This document shows, one piece after another, positions 55,682 to 63,488 of a DNA stretch of 64,000 nt. Origin of the DNA: Mycobacteriales bacterium (GTDB taxonomy: Bacteria; Actinomycetota; Actinomycetes; Mycobacteriales; SCTD01). Position 1 is the stretch's first letter, and the number at the start of each line of letters is the position of its first letter. Below the pieces are notes generated by a model that was not told where the DNA came from, did no database searches, and was given only the letters and a program-made list of their open reading frames with translations. Location: contig JAUJOY010000005.1 of assembly GCA_030447385.1 (NCBI GenBank), positions 130,319 to 194,318 on the forward strand. Reading direction: 5' to 3'. The translations under genes and the position numbers were made by a program.

Positions 55682-55745
55682 CGTGCCCCCTGCGTGCCCT
55701 ATCTCAGCCGGCACGGACCGTCTCGTGACGTCACATGCCGTGCCC
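55682..55745. repeat. CGTGCCC sites near second integrase
   Basis: CGTGCCC occurs at 55682 and 55693, exactly 11 bases apart, and again at 55739. These sites lie between the tRNA-Ala and the integrase gene, where arm-binding sites are expected. Confidence 0.4.
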
Positions 55746-55762
55746 GTCAGGCTTGCCCAGCA

Positions 55763-56890
55763 TCAGCTGGTGCGGCGCGCGTCCTCTGCCGACGGCCGGC
55801 TGAGCCGCTCGCTGACGGCGGCTGCCACAGTCGCGGCGCGGTCCGCGGCAGCGTGCTGATAGATCATCGCGGCTCGGGGCGACGAGTGGCCGGCCAGCGC
55901 CATGAGCTCACGCAGCGTCGCGCCCGACTGCGCCGCCAGGGTGAGCCCGGCGTGCCGCAGGTCGTGCAGGTGCGTCCTCGGGTCCAGCCCGCACCGGGCC
56001 ACTGCCGCGCGCCACCACTTGCGGTTGTGGCGGCTCAGCGGTCCGCCCTTCTCGCTGGTGAACAGCAGCCCCTCGAGGCCGGGCTCGGCCCACCGGTCGA
56101 GGTGCTCGTACAGGACCGGGATGACGACCTGGGGGAGCGCGACGGTCCGTACTCCGGCATCGCTCTTCGGCGGGCCGAAGAACGCTGGCGAGCGGGCAGG
56201 CTCGACGTACGCGCGTGTCACCCTCAGCTCGCGACGCAGGAGGTCGACATCGCACCGCCGGAGCGCTGACAGCTCTGCTGACCTAAGTGCAGTCGCGGCG
56301 GCGAGCCAGACGAGCGCCTCGTATCGCTCGGGCACGGCGTCAGCGAGCGCCCACACCTCGCGCTCCTGGAGCACCGGGCGCGGCGCCGGCGCGTCGGAAC
56401 CTGCTTTGCGGATCATGCAGGGGTTGCGGCCGATGAGGCCGTCTTCCACCGCACCGCCCAGGATCGCTCTCAGCACGCGGTAGCTCGTGGCCAGCGCTAC
56501 GGCGCCCCGCCCGCGCGCGGCAGCCTCGGCCCTCAGGAGGGTGTACCACTGCCGCACCCTCTGCGGCGTCAGCGCGGAAAGCGGTACCTCCCCCAGCGTG
56601 GGCAGGATCCTCAGCCGGAGCTGGTCGGCGTAGTGCTCCTTCGTCCGGGCTCGCAGGCCCCGGGTGCCGAGCCAGCGCGCAGCGTAGACGGCCAGCTTCT
56701 GGGACGACGCGCGCTGCATCGTCCAGGCCCCCCTCGCCACGTCGGTCTCGTACTCGCTGAGGGCGCGGCTGGCAGCGGCGCGCGTCGCGTAGGTACCGAG
56801 CGACTGCTGGTGCCCCTCCGGGAGAGTGAGTCGCGCCCGCCAGCGGCCGGACGGCAGCTGGCGGACGCGACCGAAAGACCTGCACGGCAT
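55763..56890 (-). CDS. tyrosine site-specific integrase
   Basis: A 375-residue integrase only 168 bases from tRNA-Ala, so it probably belongs to an element inserted there. The ATG at 56890, after GGGAGGGGCT, starts MPCRSFGRVRQLPSGRWRAR. The longer open frame upstream is not supported. The core-binding domain has YAARWLGTRGLRARTKEHYA and LSALTPQRVRQWYTLLRAEA. The catalytic domain has Arg in ATALRSAELSALRRCDV, the HxxR box HLHDLRHAGLTLAAQSG, His in LAGHSSPRAAMIY and Tyr in MIYQHAAADR. The protein is intact and related in layout to the first integrase but not a copy of it. Confidence 0.92.
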   Translation of the reverse strand: MPCRSFGRVRQLPSGRWRARLTLPEGHQQSLGTYATRAAASRALSEYETDVARGAWTMQRASSQKLAVYAARWLGTRGLRARTKEHYADQLRLRILPTLGEVPLSALTPQRVRQWYTLLRAEAAARGRGAVALATSYRVLRAILGGAVEDGLIGRNPCMIRKAGSDAPAPRPVLQEREVWALADAVPERYEALVWLAAATALRSAELSALRRCDVDLLRRELRVTRAYVEPARSPAFFGPPKSDAGVRTVALPQVVIPVLYEHLDRWAEPGLEGLLFTSEKGGPLSRHNRKWWRAAVARCGLDPRTHLHDLRHAGLTLAAQSGATLRELMALAGHSSPRAAMIYQHAAADRAATVAAAVSERLSRPSAEDARRTS

Positions 56891-57863
56891 AGCCCCTCCC
56901 GGGCAGAACAGTGACCCAGCATGACGCCTGCGCGAGCCAGATCCCGGTTGTCCACAGGACGAGGGCGACAGGTGATCGTCGGTGAGCCTCACCGCAACCT
57001 CACCGCTGCTCATGGGAAGCTCACGGCCGGCCGTCCCGAACAGCGTGGGATGTCTCTGAAGTGCCGCGGAGGGACCCGCGCGGGGTCCCTGGGGGTCGGG
57101 GGTCCCCACGCGGGACCCTGGTCGTGAGCTTGGGCCTCCGCTGCGCCCCCGCTGACCTGCGGGAACGCTGTGGTGGGGGCGGTCGTGGGACCAGATCGGG
57201 GGCAAACCCGGCCCCCCGATCTGGTCCCACTCCCTCGTCAGGACACAAGAGGAGAAGGGCAGGCCAGCGGGGGCGCAGCGGAGGCGGTTCAGGGGGCAGC
57301 CGGTCAAGGACAGAAGAGGGTGGAGGAGGTCGGCGGAAGGGCTCGCATGGCGGTCTGTGCAGTCGTGGGCGTCAGGTACGGGAACATGGGCTAGGGGAAG
57401 TTGGAGCGGCGTGGTCGACGAGCCGGGAGTGCGTAACAGGAGGTCGTGGTGATGGCGGACGGTGCGGTCGTAGCAGAGGCGGTCGCGGGCTGGGCCGGCG
57501 TCGGGCCGCTGATACGGCGCGGTTCCCCCACCGTCAAGGCCGCCTTCGGCGCCGCTGCGCGGCCGGCTCCGCCGGGCCTTGACCGCGGGGCCCCTACCGC
57601 GCCTGCGGGCAGAACCGCGGGCAGGCTGACGCCTGCCCGCTCCACACGCGGCCCGACGCCTCAGCGGCAGCGACTCGCGGAACTGGGCAGCGGGCCGCGC
57701 TGTTGATGCTCCGGACCAAGATCACTCCAGCCGGGATGGGCTCAGCAGGGGCAGCGATAGCTCCCAGCAGCGGACTCACGGGCTGTCGTACACGTCACGA
57801 TCGACAGGAGCCAGCCGACGCCCACGGGTTTGGCCTCCGCTCGTTTCCACAGGAGTAGCCGGC
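56891..57863. other. no confident gene; palindromic DNA
   Basis: About 970 bases upstream of the integrase without protein-like frames. It has a GC-rich stretch of nested inverted repeats around 57068-57120 (for example AGGGACCCGCGCGGGGTCCCT) and the large hairpin at 57185-57230. Another possible stem lies at 57605-57640 (GCGGGCAG...CTGCCCGC type). No excisionase or other element gene was identified. Confidence 0.4.
57185..57230. repeat. perfect 18-bp inverted repeat
   Basis: Arms 57185-57202 (GTGGGACCAGATCGGGGG) and 57213-57230 are exact complements around a ten-base loop. It could be a strong terminator, a recombination or replication structure, or an inverted-repeat element end. Confidence 0.8.
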
Positions 57864-57869
57864 TACCCT
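57864..57869 (+). promoter_or_regulatory. -10 box, leaderless promoter
   Basis: TACCCT, six bases, ATG at 57876 of the 31-residue membrane peptide. Confidence 0.45.
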
Positions 57870-57875
57870 CCGCAC

Positions 57876-57971
57876 ATGACGTTGCCCGGCGGGTGGGAAC
57901 TGATCATCGTGCTGATCTTGATGCTGGCCGTCGTCGGCTTCGTCATCTGGAGGCTCGGCTTGCGGCGGTAG
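57876..57971 (+). CDS. 31-residue single-pass membrane peptide
   Basis: The ATG at 57876 is spaced six bases from a TACCCT box, like other leaderless genes in this window. The peptide starts MTLPGGWELIIVLILMLAVV and continues GFVIWRLGLRR to TAG. It is one hydrophobic helix with a polar amino end and a positive tail, so it would sit in the membrane with its C-terminus inside. The GGWELIIVLIL start recalls the TatA N-terminus, but the amphipathic helix of TatA is missing. Function unknown. Confidence 0.55.
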   Translation: MTLPGGWELIIVLILMLAVVGFVIWRLGLRR

Positions 57972-58052
57972 CCGCGATTAGCGGCTGTGTCCGCCAGCCG
58001 CCGCCGGGCACTGTCCCGAGGACTCCGGGGCGCGCCGTGACAACATGCCCTC

Positions 58053-58997
58053 GTGATGCTTCCGACCGATAGCCACGTCCATACTGAGTGGTCGTGGGAC
58101 GCGGTTTGGGGGGACATGGAGGGCACGTGCGCTCGTGCCGTTGACATAGGTTTCCCCGCTGTCGCCTTTACAGAACACGTGGACCACGCCATATGGCTGA
58201 TCCCCGCTGGAGACCTGGCGCAGGGACGACCAGTTGCAGAAGTTCGCTACGTCAGACGGGACGGCCATTGCGCCGCCCAGCTTCGATGTTGAGGGTACAT
58301 GGCGGCTACCGAGCGCGAGAAGTTCCCGACACTGCGGATTGTCGCTGGCATGGAGATGGGGGAGCCGCATTGGCACCGTGAGGTCCTCACCGGACTGCTA
58401 GCTCGCGGCACCTTTGAGCGTTTGCTCGGGTCCCTGCACTGCCTTCGCTACGGGGACGGGTTTTCCGAGCCGGGGTACCTGTTCACCCAGCGTCCGCCAG
58501 CGGCCGTGGTTTGCGACTACTTGGCCGAGGTTCCGCGACTCGTGGCGGAGTGCGACTTCTTCGAGGTGCTCGCTCACATCGAGTATCCGGTCCGGTACTG
58601 GCCACAGGATCTGGGTCCATTTCAGTGGGCTGCCTTCGAGGAGGAGTTCCGTCATGCTTTGCGGGCGCTGGCTGACGGCGGACGGGTCCTCGAAATCAAC
58701 ACCAAGGTAGGGCTGTTTCCCGACCTCGTGCAGTGGTGGCGTGACGAGGGGGGACGTGCGATCTCGTTCGGCAGCGATGCACATGCCCCCAGCCGGTTGG
58801 CCGATGGCTTTCGGGAGGCCACGGCGATGGCCGAAGCGCATGGATTCCGTGCAGGGAGGGATCCATGGGAGTTCTGGTTTCGTTGCCGACGCGACATGCA
58901 GCGAGTGCCATCGCCCGCCCGCCGCGTAGGTGATGCCGTTGGCCGCCGCGGAGCCTATGGCCGTTCTCGTCAATCGATCACCTGCATCAAGCGATAG
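58053..58997 (+). pseudogene. PHP-domain phosphoesterase, frameshifted
   Basis: A histidinol-phosphatase-like metal-dependent phosphoesterase. The GTG at 58053 gives MLPTDSHVHTEWSWDAVWGD with the HxH metal motif, then FPAVAFTEHVDHAIW. Frame changes near 58220 and 58295 pass through RDDQLQKFATSDGTAIAPPS to TLRIVAGMEMGEPHWHREVL, LLGSLHCLRYGDGFSEPGYL, FFEVLAHIEYPVRYWP, GGRVLEINTKVGLF and ISFGSDAHAPSRLADGF. All metal-ligand blocks (HxH, TEH, GMEM, H, SDAH) are in order, about 315 codons. Two single missing bases explain the breaks. The substrate is unknown; it is not linked to a his operon. Confidence 0.82.
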
Positions 58998-59000
58998 CCT
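58995..59000 (+). promoter_or_regulatory. -10 box, leaderless promoter
   Basis: TAGCCT, six bases, GTG at 59007. It overlaps the end of the preceding frame. Confidence 0.45.
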
Positions 59001-59006
59001 CGGTGT

Positions 59007-59417
59007 GTGTTCAGGGACCGCAAGAGTTCGGAGGCTGACCGCCGACGCCATGAAGCCATGCAGGGCCGTCCCGGGTTCCACTTCCACTTCACTCGGGAAG
59101 CCGCAGCTGCCGCCCTGTGGGACTACGCGGAGGACCATCTCGTTGAACCCATGCTTGCCGTCAGCCACGACGACTTGCGGCTCGTACAGAACATTGCTGC
59201 CGTCTATGAAGACCCGGACTACGGGTTGCCGCTGGACGGACGCATCGCCCACAACCACGTCATGGCGCTGGCGGCGGTTACCTTCTTCGAGAGTCTGAGA
59301 CCCCTCGCCCGCACGCGACGGCGTCCGGAGAAGCAGCGGCCTCCAGCCCTGACCAGGGAGGCGTTGCAGGTGGCCCGGATGGCGAGCCTCGCCGACGGTG
59401 CGCCCGGCCTGCCTTGA
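59007..59417 (+). CDS. hypothetical protein, 136 aa
   Basis: A GTG-started protein (MFRDRKSSEADRRRHEAMQG) with a soluble helical middle (REAAAAALWDYAEDHLVEPM, HDDLRLVQNIAAVYEDP, NHVMALAAVTFFESLRPLAR) and a basic C-terminus. The reading frame is intact and the start is supported by a leaderless promoter box. I recognise no domain. It is in the same direction as the PHP gene and convergent with the small gene at 59434-59754. Confidence 0.65.
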   Translation: MFRDRKSSEADRRRHEAMQGRPGFHFHFTREAAAAALWDYAEDHLVEPMLAVSHDDLRLVQNIAAVYEDPDYGLPLDGRIAHNHVMALAAVTFFESLRPLARTRRRPEKQRPPALTREALQVARMASLADGAPGLP

Positions 59418-59433
59418 CCGTGCCTGTGGGCCG

Positions 59434-59754
59434 CTAGCCCAGTTCCCCGCTTCTCACCAGGGCGACGCCGACCTCGACGGCACCGAAGAAGTCCTTCCAG
59501 TCGCCCGGTGCCGCCGGCTCGACCCACCGTAGAACTGTCCCGTCCCCCGTCTCGAACACCACGCAGGTGCCGTCAGACCAGACGAACACTCCGAGCGACG
59601 AGTTGTCCTCGCTGTCGATGAGTCCTGCGAGTACGACGCGGTCCGCATCACGACCGCGGCTCATGAGCAGACGACGAAGGTGCTCCAAGTGCTGGTCGGT
59701 GCGGAGCAGCGTTGTCAGCTCCACGACCTCTTGCTTGTCCAGAGCCCCATCCAC
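59434..59754 (-). CDS. hypothetical protein, 106 aa
   Basis: The GTG at 59754 gives VDGALDKQEVVELTTLLRTD, then HLEHLRRLLMSRGRDADRVV, LAGLIDSEDNSSLGVFVWSD and FETGDGTVLRWVEPAAPGDW. The fold looks like a helical start followed by a beta-rich part. Protein-like composition is strong and the frame intact, but no family is recognised. Its TAGCCT -10 box lies at the very edge of the ISL3 insertion, so normal expression is probably disturbed. It could be an immunity or accessory protein. Confidence 0.65.
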   Translation of the reverse strand: MDGALDKQEVVELTTLLRTDQHLEHLRRLLMSRGRDADRVVLAGLIDSEDNSSLGVFVWSDGTCVVFETGDGTVLRWVEPAAPGDWKDFFGAVEVGVALVRSGELG

Positions 59755-59760
59755 GGGAGA

Positions 59761-59766
59761 AGGCTA
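59761..59766 (-). promoter_or_regulatory. -10 box interrupted from its -35 by ISL3
   Basis: TAGCCT on the minus strand, six bases before the GTG at 59754. The left end of the ISL3 element starts four bases beyond it (59770), so any original -35 region has been displaced. Confidence 0.5.
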
Positions 59767-59835
59767 TGGGGCTCTTCGTCATGAAGCGTGGTTGGGCTCG
59801 ATCGACACGTCGTCGCGGCTGGGCCTGAAGTAGGG

Positions 59836-59887
59836 CCTGGGGCCTCAAGATCCGTGGTGTCTAGGACACGGAGAGAGAGGCCCCAGG
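59836..59887. repeat. 11-bp inverted repeat inside ISL3 left end
   Basis: CCTGGGGCCTC (59836-59846) and GAGGCCCCAGG (59877-59887) are exact complements. Between them is a second stem, TCCGTG ... CACGGA. The cruciform lies between the ISL3 left repeat and the IS630 insertion point, where it could shield the transposase from outside transcription. Confidence 0.55.
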
Positions 59888-59930
59888 TGAAGGAAGACGC
59901 TAGTGCTTCGCGCCGTTAGTTCTTCGGGGG

Positions 59931-60272
59931 TCAGGTCCAGGCGCTGGGGTCGTTGAGGTAGAGGCCGCAGGCGGTGTCGAGGGCGTCTTCGGGGCTGCCG
60001 GCGGTGTCGCCGGTGTGTAGCACGCTGGGTTGGTAGTCGTCGTGGCTGGCGCGGTAGATCGCGAATCCCCAGATGCTCGCGGAGCCGCCGTAGCGCAGCC
60101 GGCACAGCGGGAGTTTCTCGCCGTTGGGCAGGACGCCGGTGAGGTAGGCGAACGCGGCCCGGTGGGTGACGTCGACGTCGCTCAGTTGCGGCCAGCGTTC
60201 GCGGGCTCTTGCGGACACCTTGTACTGCAGTGAGGACTTGGTGGAGTCGGGCACCTTCGGCATGCCGCCCAT
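59931..60272 (-). CDS. IS630 passenger protein, unknown
   Basis: A minus-strand frame inside IS630, divergent from the transposase. From the ATG at 60272 (or 60263) it reads MGGMPKVPDSTKSSLQYKVS, RARERWPQLSDVDVTHRAAF, LPNGEKLPLCRLRYGGSASI and GFAIYRASHDDYQPSVLHTG, ending DPSAWT at 59931. About 113 residues, with convincing protein composition. I do not know the family. Its stop abuts the left inverted repeat, so the element has exactly two genes back to back. It may be a regulator or accessory factor of transposition, or an unrelated passenger. Confidence 0.6.
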   Translation of the reverse strand: MGGMPKVPDSTKSSLQYKVSARARERWPQLSDVDVTHRAAFAYLTGVLPNGEKLPLCRLRYGGSASIWGFAIYRASHDDYQPSVLHTGDTAGSPEDALDTACGLYLNDPSAWT

Positions 60273-60344
60273 GGTGGACCGCGTTCTGCTGATGTTGCGG
60301 CGTGTCGAGCCGCGATCGGCGCTGCAGCGCGGGACAACCGGCGC

Positions 60345-61508
60345 ATGACCACGACCACTTCCCCGGTCCTGATCACCCTCACCGACCGAGAACGCGCGGA
60401 GCTGGAGCTGTTGGCCCGCGCCCGGAAGGCATCGTTGCGCACCGTGCAGCGGGCCTGGATCGTGCTGACCGCGGCAGACGGTCAGCACAACGCCGAGATC
60501 GCCGGCCACCTGGGGGTGCACGTCGACACCGTCCGGACCTGGCGGGGCCGCTTCGCCGCCAAGGGCATGAAGGGGCTGATGGACCTGCCCCGGTCCGGAC
60601 GCCCCCCCGTGTTCGCGGCGACTGTGGTGGCCCAGGTCAAGGCCCTGGCCTGTTCGCTGCCGGCTGAGCACGGCCTGCCGCTGTCGCGCTGGTCGGCCCA
60701 CGACCTTGCCCAAGAGGCGATCTCGCGAGGCATCACCCCTAGGCTGTCCGGTTCCACGGTGCAGCGGTGGCTGGACGCCGATGCGATCAAGCCCTGGCGG
60801 CACCGCTCCTGGATCTTCCCCCGGGATCCGGACTTCGCCGCAAAGGCAGAGCGAGTCCTGGACCTTTATGACCGGCGGTGGAACGGCCGTCGGCTGCGCC
60901 CGAACGAGTACGTGATCAGCGCCGATGAGAAGTCCCAGCTGCAAGCCCTGCACCGTCGTCATGACGATCTGCCGCCAGGATCCGGACGGACCCGCCGGGT
61001 CGAGTTCGAGTACCGCCGGCGGGGCACGCTGGCCTATCTCGCCGCACTGGATGTTCACCAGGCGACCGTGATGGGTCGCTGCGCACCGACGACCGGCATC
61101 GCGCCGTTCGGCGAACTCGTGGAGCAGGTCATGACCCAGGAGCCCTATGCCTCTGCGCGCCGGGTGTTCTGGGTCGTCGACAACGGCTCCTCACATACCG
61201 GGCTCGGCTCGATTGAGCGGATACGGCAAGCGTGGCCCACCGCACAGCTCGTCCACCTGCCGATCCACGCCTCCTGGCTCAACCAGGTCGAGATCTTCTT
61301 CTCGATCGTGCAACGCAAGGTCATCAAGCCGGCCAACTTCACCGACCTGCTCACCCTGGAGCGCCGGCTGCTCCAGTTCCAGGTCCGTTACAACGACACC
61401 GCGAGCCCGTTCAACTGGCGCTACACCAAGGCCGACCTCAACGCCTACCTCCAGCGACTGGCCGCCCACGAGTCGCTCAGCCCAGCAGCCTGCCCCCCGA
61501 AGAACTAA
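60345..61508 (+). CDS. IS630-family transposase
   Basis: A 387-residue DDE transposase that cuts and pastes the element into TA sites. The N-terminal helix-turn-helix part has TDRERAELELLARARKASLR, GHLGVHVDTVRTWRGRFAAK and GLMDLPRSGRPPVFAATVVA. The catalytic part has YVISADEKSQLQAL (first Asp), VFWVVDNGSSHTG (second Asp) and SWLNQVEIFFSIVQRKVI (Glu). The protein is full length and unbroken. The element may still be active. Confidence 0.93.
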   Translation: MTTTTSPVLITLTDRERAELELLARARKASLRTVQRAWIVLTAADGQHNAEIAGHLGVHVDTVRTWRGRFAAKGMKGLMDLPRSGRPPVFAATVVAQVKALACSLPAEHGLPLSRWSAHDLAQEAISRGITPRLSGSTVQRWLDADAIKPWRHRSWIFPRDPDFAAKAERVLDLYDRRWNGRRLRPNEYVISADEKSQLQALHRRHDDLPPGSGRTRRVEFEYRRRGTLAYLAALDVHQATVMGRCAPTTGIAPFGELVEQVMTQEPYASARRVFWVVDNGSSHTGLGSIERIRQAWPTAQLVHLPIHASWLNQVEIFFSIVQRKVIKPANFTDLLTLERRLLQFQVRYNDTASPFNWRYTKADLNAYLQRLAAHESLSPAACPPKN

Positions 61509-61537
61509 CAGGGGGGACCACTAGTGCTGGCACGGCC

Positions 61538-62852
61538 ATGCTCGGGCTCGGCGGGTTCGTGTTGTTGGCCGTGTCGTCGGCCTTCGGCGAGCTCGAGCAG
61601 GCGATCGAGACGACCGCGACGAGCGCTTGGTGCAAGGGTTGCGGTGTCACCGGGCAGCCGCATGGCGGCGGTTGGTCCGGGTGCGGGACCTGCCTTCGTC
61701 GGGTCGGCCGGTGACGTTGCTGTGGCTCAAGCGGCTGTGGCGCTGCGCGGAGCCGGCGTGTGCGGTGCGGACCTGGTCGGAGGCGAGCGAGCACGTGCGA
61801 GGACGCGCGTCGCTGACCGAACGAGCCCGCCAGGAAGCGTGCCGGCTGGTCGGTGAGGACGGCCTGGACGTCGCGGTGGTCGCGGCCACGCTCGGCGTCG
61901 GCTGGCACACGGTGATGCGGGCGGTGCGGGACTACGGTCGGCCGCTGGTCGAGGACCCCGCCCGCACCGAAGGGGTGGTCGCGGTCGGCGTGGACGAGAC
62001 CGCGTTCCTCGCCGCCAACGCCGGGTCGCACACCCAGTTCGTCACCGGCATCGTGGCGATGCCCGGCCCCGGACGAGAGCGGGCGCAGCTGCTCGATGTT
62101 GTCCCCGGCCGGTCGGGAACCGTTGTCTCGCAATGGATGTCGGCGCGGGACCTCGCCTGGCGAGCACAGGTCACGACCGCGTCGCTGGACCCGTTCCGCG
62201 GCTACGCTGCCGCCTTGCGCACCAGCCTGCCCGACGCGGTGCGGGTGCTCGACGCCTTTCACGTCGTGCGCCTGGGCCAGGCCGCGGTCGACGACGTTCG
62301 ACGTCGCCGGCAGCAACAGACCCTCGGCCGGCGTGGGCATCGGCAGGACCCGCTCTACCGCGGCCGGCGGCTACTACGCCGCGGCTTCCGCACCCTCAAC
62401 CAGCGGCAGTGGACCCGCCTGGAGCTGACCCTCACCGTCGGCGACCCGAGCGGGCAGCTGACGCAGGCGTGGATGGTCGCCCAGGAACTGCAACTGCTCT
62501 ACGCCCGCAGCCACGACCTGTCCGACGCCAAGCACCGGTTGTGGCGGATCCTGGAGCGCTGCGCCCGCTCGGACGTGCCTGAGCTGCTCCGCCTGGTGAG
62601 GACACTGGACGCCTGAGCCGACGAGCTCCTGGCCTACTGGAGCTCGACCGGCCGGCGCGGCGTCAGCAACGGCCCGACCGAAGCCACCAACGCCCTGATC
62701 AAGAAGGTCAAGCGGGTCGGGCACGGCTTCCGCAACTTCGACAACTACCGACTGCGACTCCTGCTCGCCGTCGGTCTGGACTGGCGAACCGTGCACTGGC
62801 AGGCTGCGCCTGCCACCCCGATCAGGGGCCCTCACCACGCTTGGTGGCGTAG
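61538..62852 (+). pseudogene. ISL3-family transposase, broken
   Basis: The ATG at 61538 begins MLGLGGFVLLAVSSAFGELE and a zinc-finger-like TSAWCKGCGV. Near 61665 the frame changes to LVRVRDLPSSGRPVTLLWLK and RCAEPACAVRTWSEASEHV. The helix-turn-helix and catalytic parts follow: VAVGVDETAFLAANAGSHTQ, VRVLDAFHVVRLGQAAVDD and KHRLWRILERCARSDVPELL. An in-frame TGA at 62614-62616 replaces a Trp codon (LVRTLDA stop ADELLAYW), after which GVSNGPTEATNALIKKVKRV and GHGFRNFDNYRLRLLLAVGL continue. A last missing base near 62830 precedes the natural end SPRLVA. It cannot make an active enzyme as read. Confidence 0.85.
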
Positions 62853-62904
62853 AGCCGGCTATAAGGGAGCCGTTCCCGTCGGTGGATCGCTTTCCTACAG
62901 GCGT

Positions 62905-62910
62905 TACCCT
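62905..62910 (+). promoter_or_regulatory. -10 box, leaderless promoter
   Basis: TACCCT, six bases, GTG at 62917 of the DUF4265-like gene. Confidence 0.45.
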
Positions 62911-62916
62911 CGGTTG

Positions 62917-63380
62917 GTGACACGCCCGGAGGTGCCCGGCCACGTGGCTCTGCTCGCCGGAAGGCGGCGCGACGGCCAGCCTGTTCACGAGGTCCTTCCA
63001 GCCAGCGCTGGGCCGGACGGGCTGTGGCGGCTGATCGGGACCCCGGTCTGGCGGAGGGCTGCGCCGAGGGCGACGTGCTGTCGGTGGACCAGGACGGGCA
63101 GTTCAAGGCCCACGAGCGTGGAGGCAACATCGCCATCGTCTCGTACGCCAGACGGGGGCAGACGCGGACGCCGCATGCCCAGGCGCTCCGCGCCCTCCTG
63201 CCCCTGGGTGGCAAGGTCGAGCACCCCGAGGACGGGCGGTTCCTCGTCGCCACGGTTCCTCTCACAGTCGGCTTCCCCGCCATCGAGGAGGCGCTGAACG
63301 ACTGGGCGAGCGAGTCCGGCTGCGACTGGTCCTACGGCAACGTCTACGACGACGACGACCAGCCGCTCAACTGGTGGTAG
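62917..63380 (+). pseudogene. DUF4265-like protein, frameshifted once
   Basis: The GTG at 62917 begins VTRPEVPGHVALLAGRRRDG and QPVHEVLPASAGPDGLWRLI. At about 63045 the frame changes to PGLAEGCAEGDVLSVDQDGQ, then FKAHERGGNIAIVSYARRGQ, GGKVEHPEDGRFLVATVPLT and VGFPAIEEALNDWASESGCD, ending in NWW. The pattern (E-x-L-W, GDVL, then a strand-rich half) suits DUF4265, found in small proteins sometimes near toxin systems. About 154 codons. A single indel separates the two halves. It is the first gene right of the ISL3 element. Confidence 0.7.
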
Positions 63381-63488
63381 GTGCCGCTCCTCGTCCTGGA
63401 ACGGTTCGGCATCAGGGAGGCGTGGCTCGGGGGGACGCGGACGTGCTGTGCGCGGCCACGTCCGCGCCCTACCCGCGCCGGGCGGCCG

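Larger units (their letters stand above)
59901..61523. mobile_element. IS630-family insertion sequence
   Basis: About 1.62 kb with TA at each end and 30-base imperfect inverted repeats that share TAGTG at the tip and GTTAGTTCTTCGGGGG at the inner side (59915-59930 and 61494-61509). It contains an intact transposase and an oppositely oriented small gene. TA target duplication fits the family. Removing it would rejoin the two halves of the ISL3 element. Confidence 0.85.
59770..62856. mobile_element. ISL3-family insertion sequence carrying a nested IS630
   Basis: Terminal inverted repeats of about 26 bp: left 59770-59795 begins GGCTCTTCGTCATGAAGCG and the complement of right 62831-62856 begins GGCTCTACGCCACCAAGCG. 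The flanks share GGCTAT (59762-59767 and 62857-62862), six of the eight bases expected for an ISL3 target duplication. The transposase is broken. An IS630 element (59901-61523) sits between the left end and the transposase start. Confidence 0.82.

Noticed and set aside
57170-57720. Small open frames on both strands downstream of the large hairpin
   Set aside because: They overlap palindromes and have Gly/Arg/Pro-biased content without ribosome binding sites or family features.
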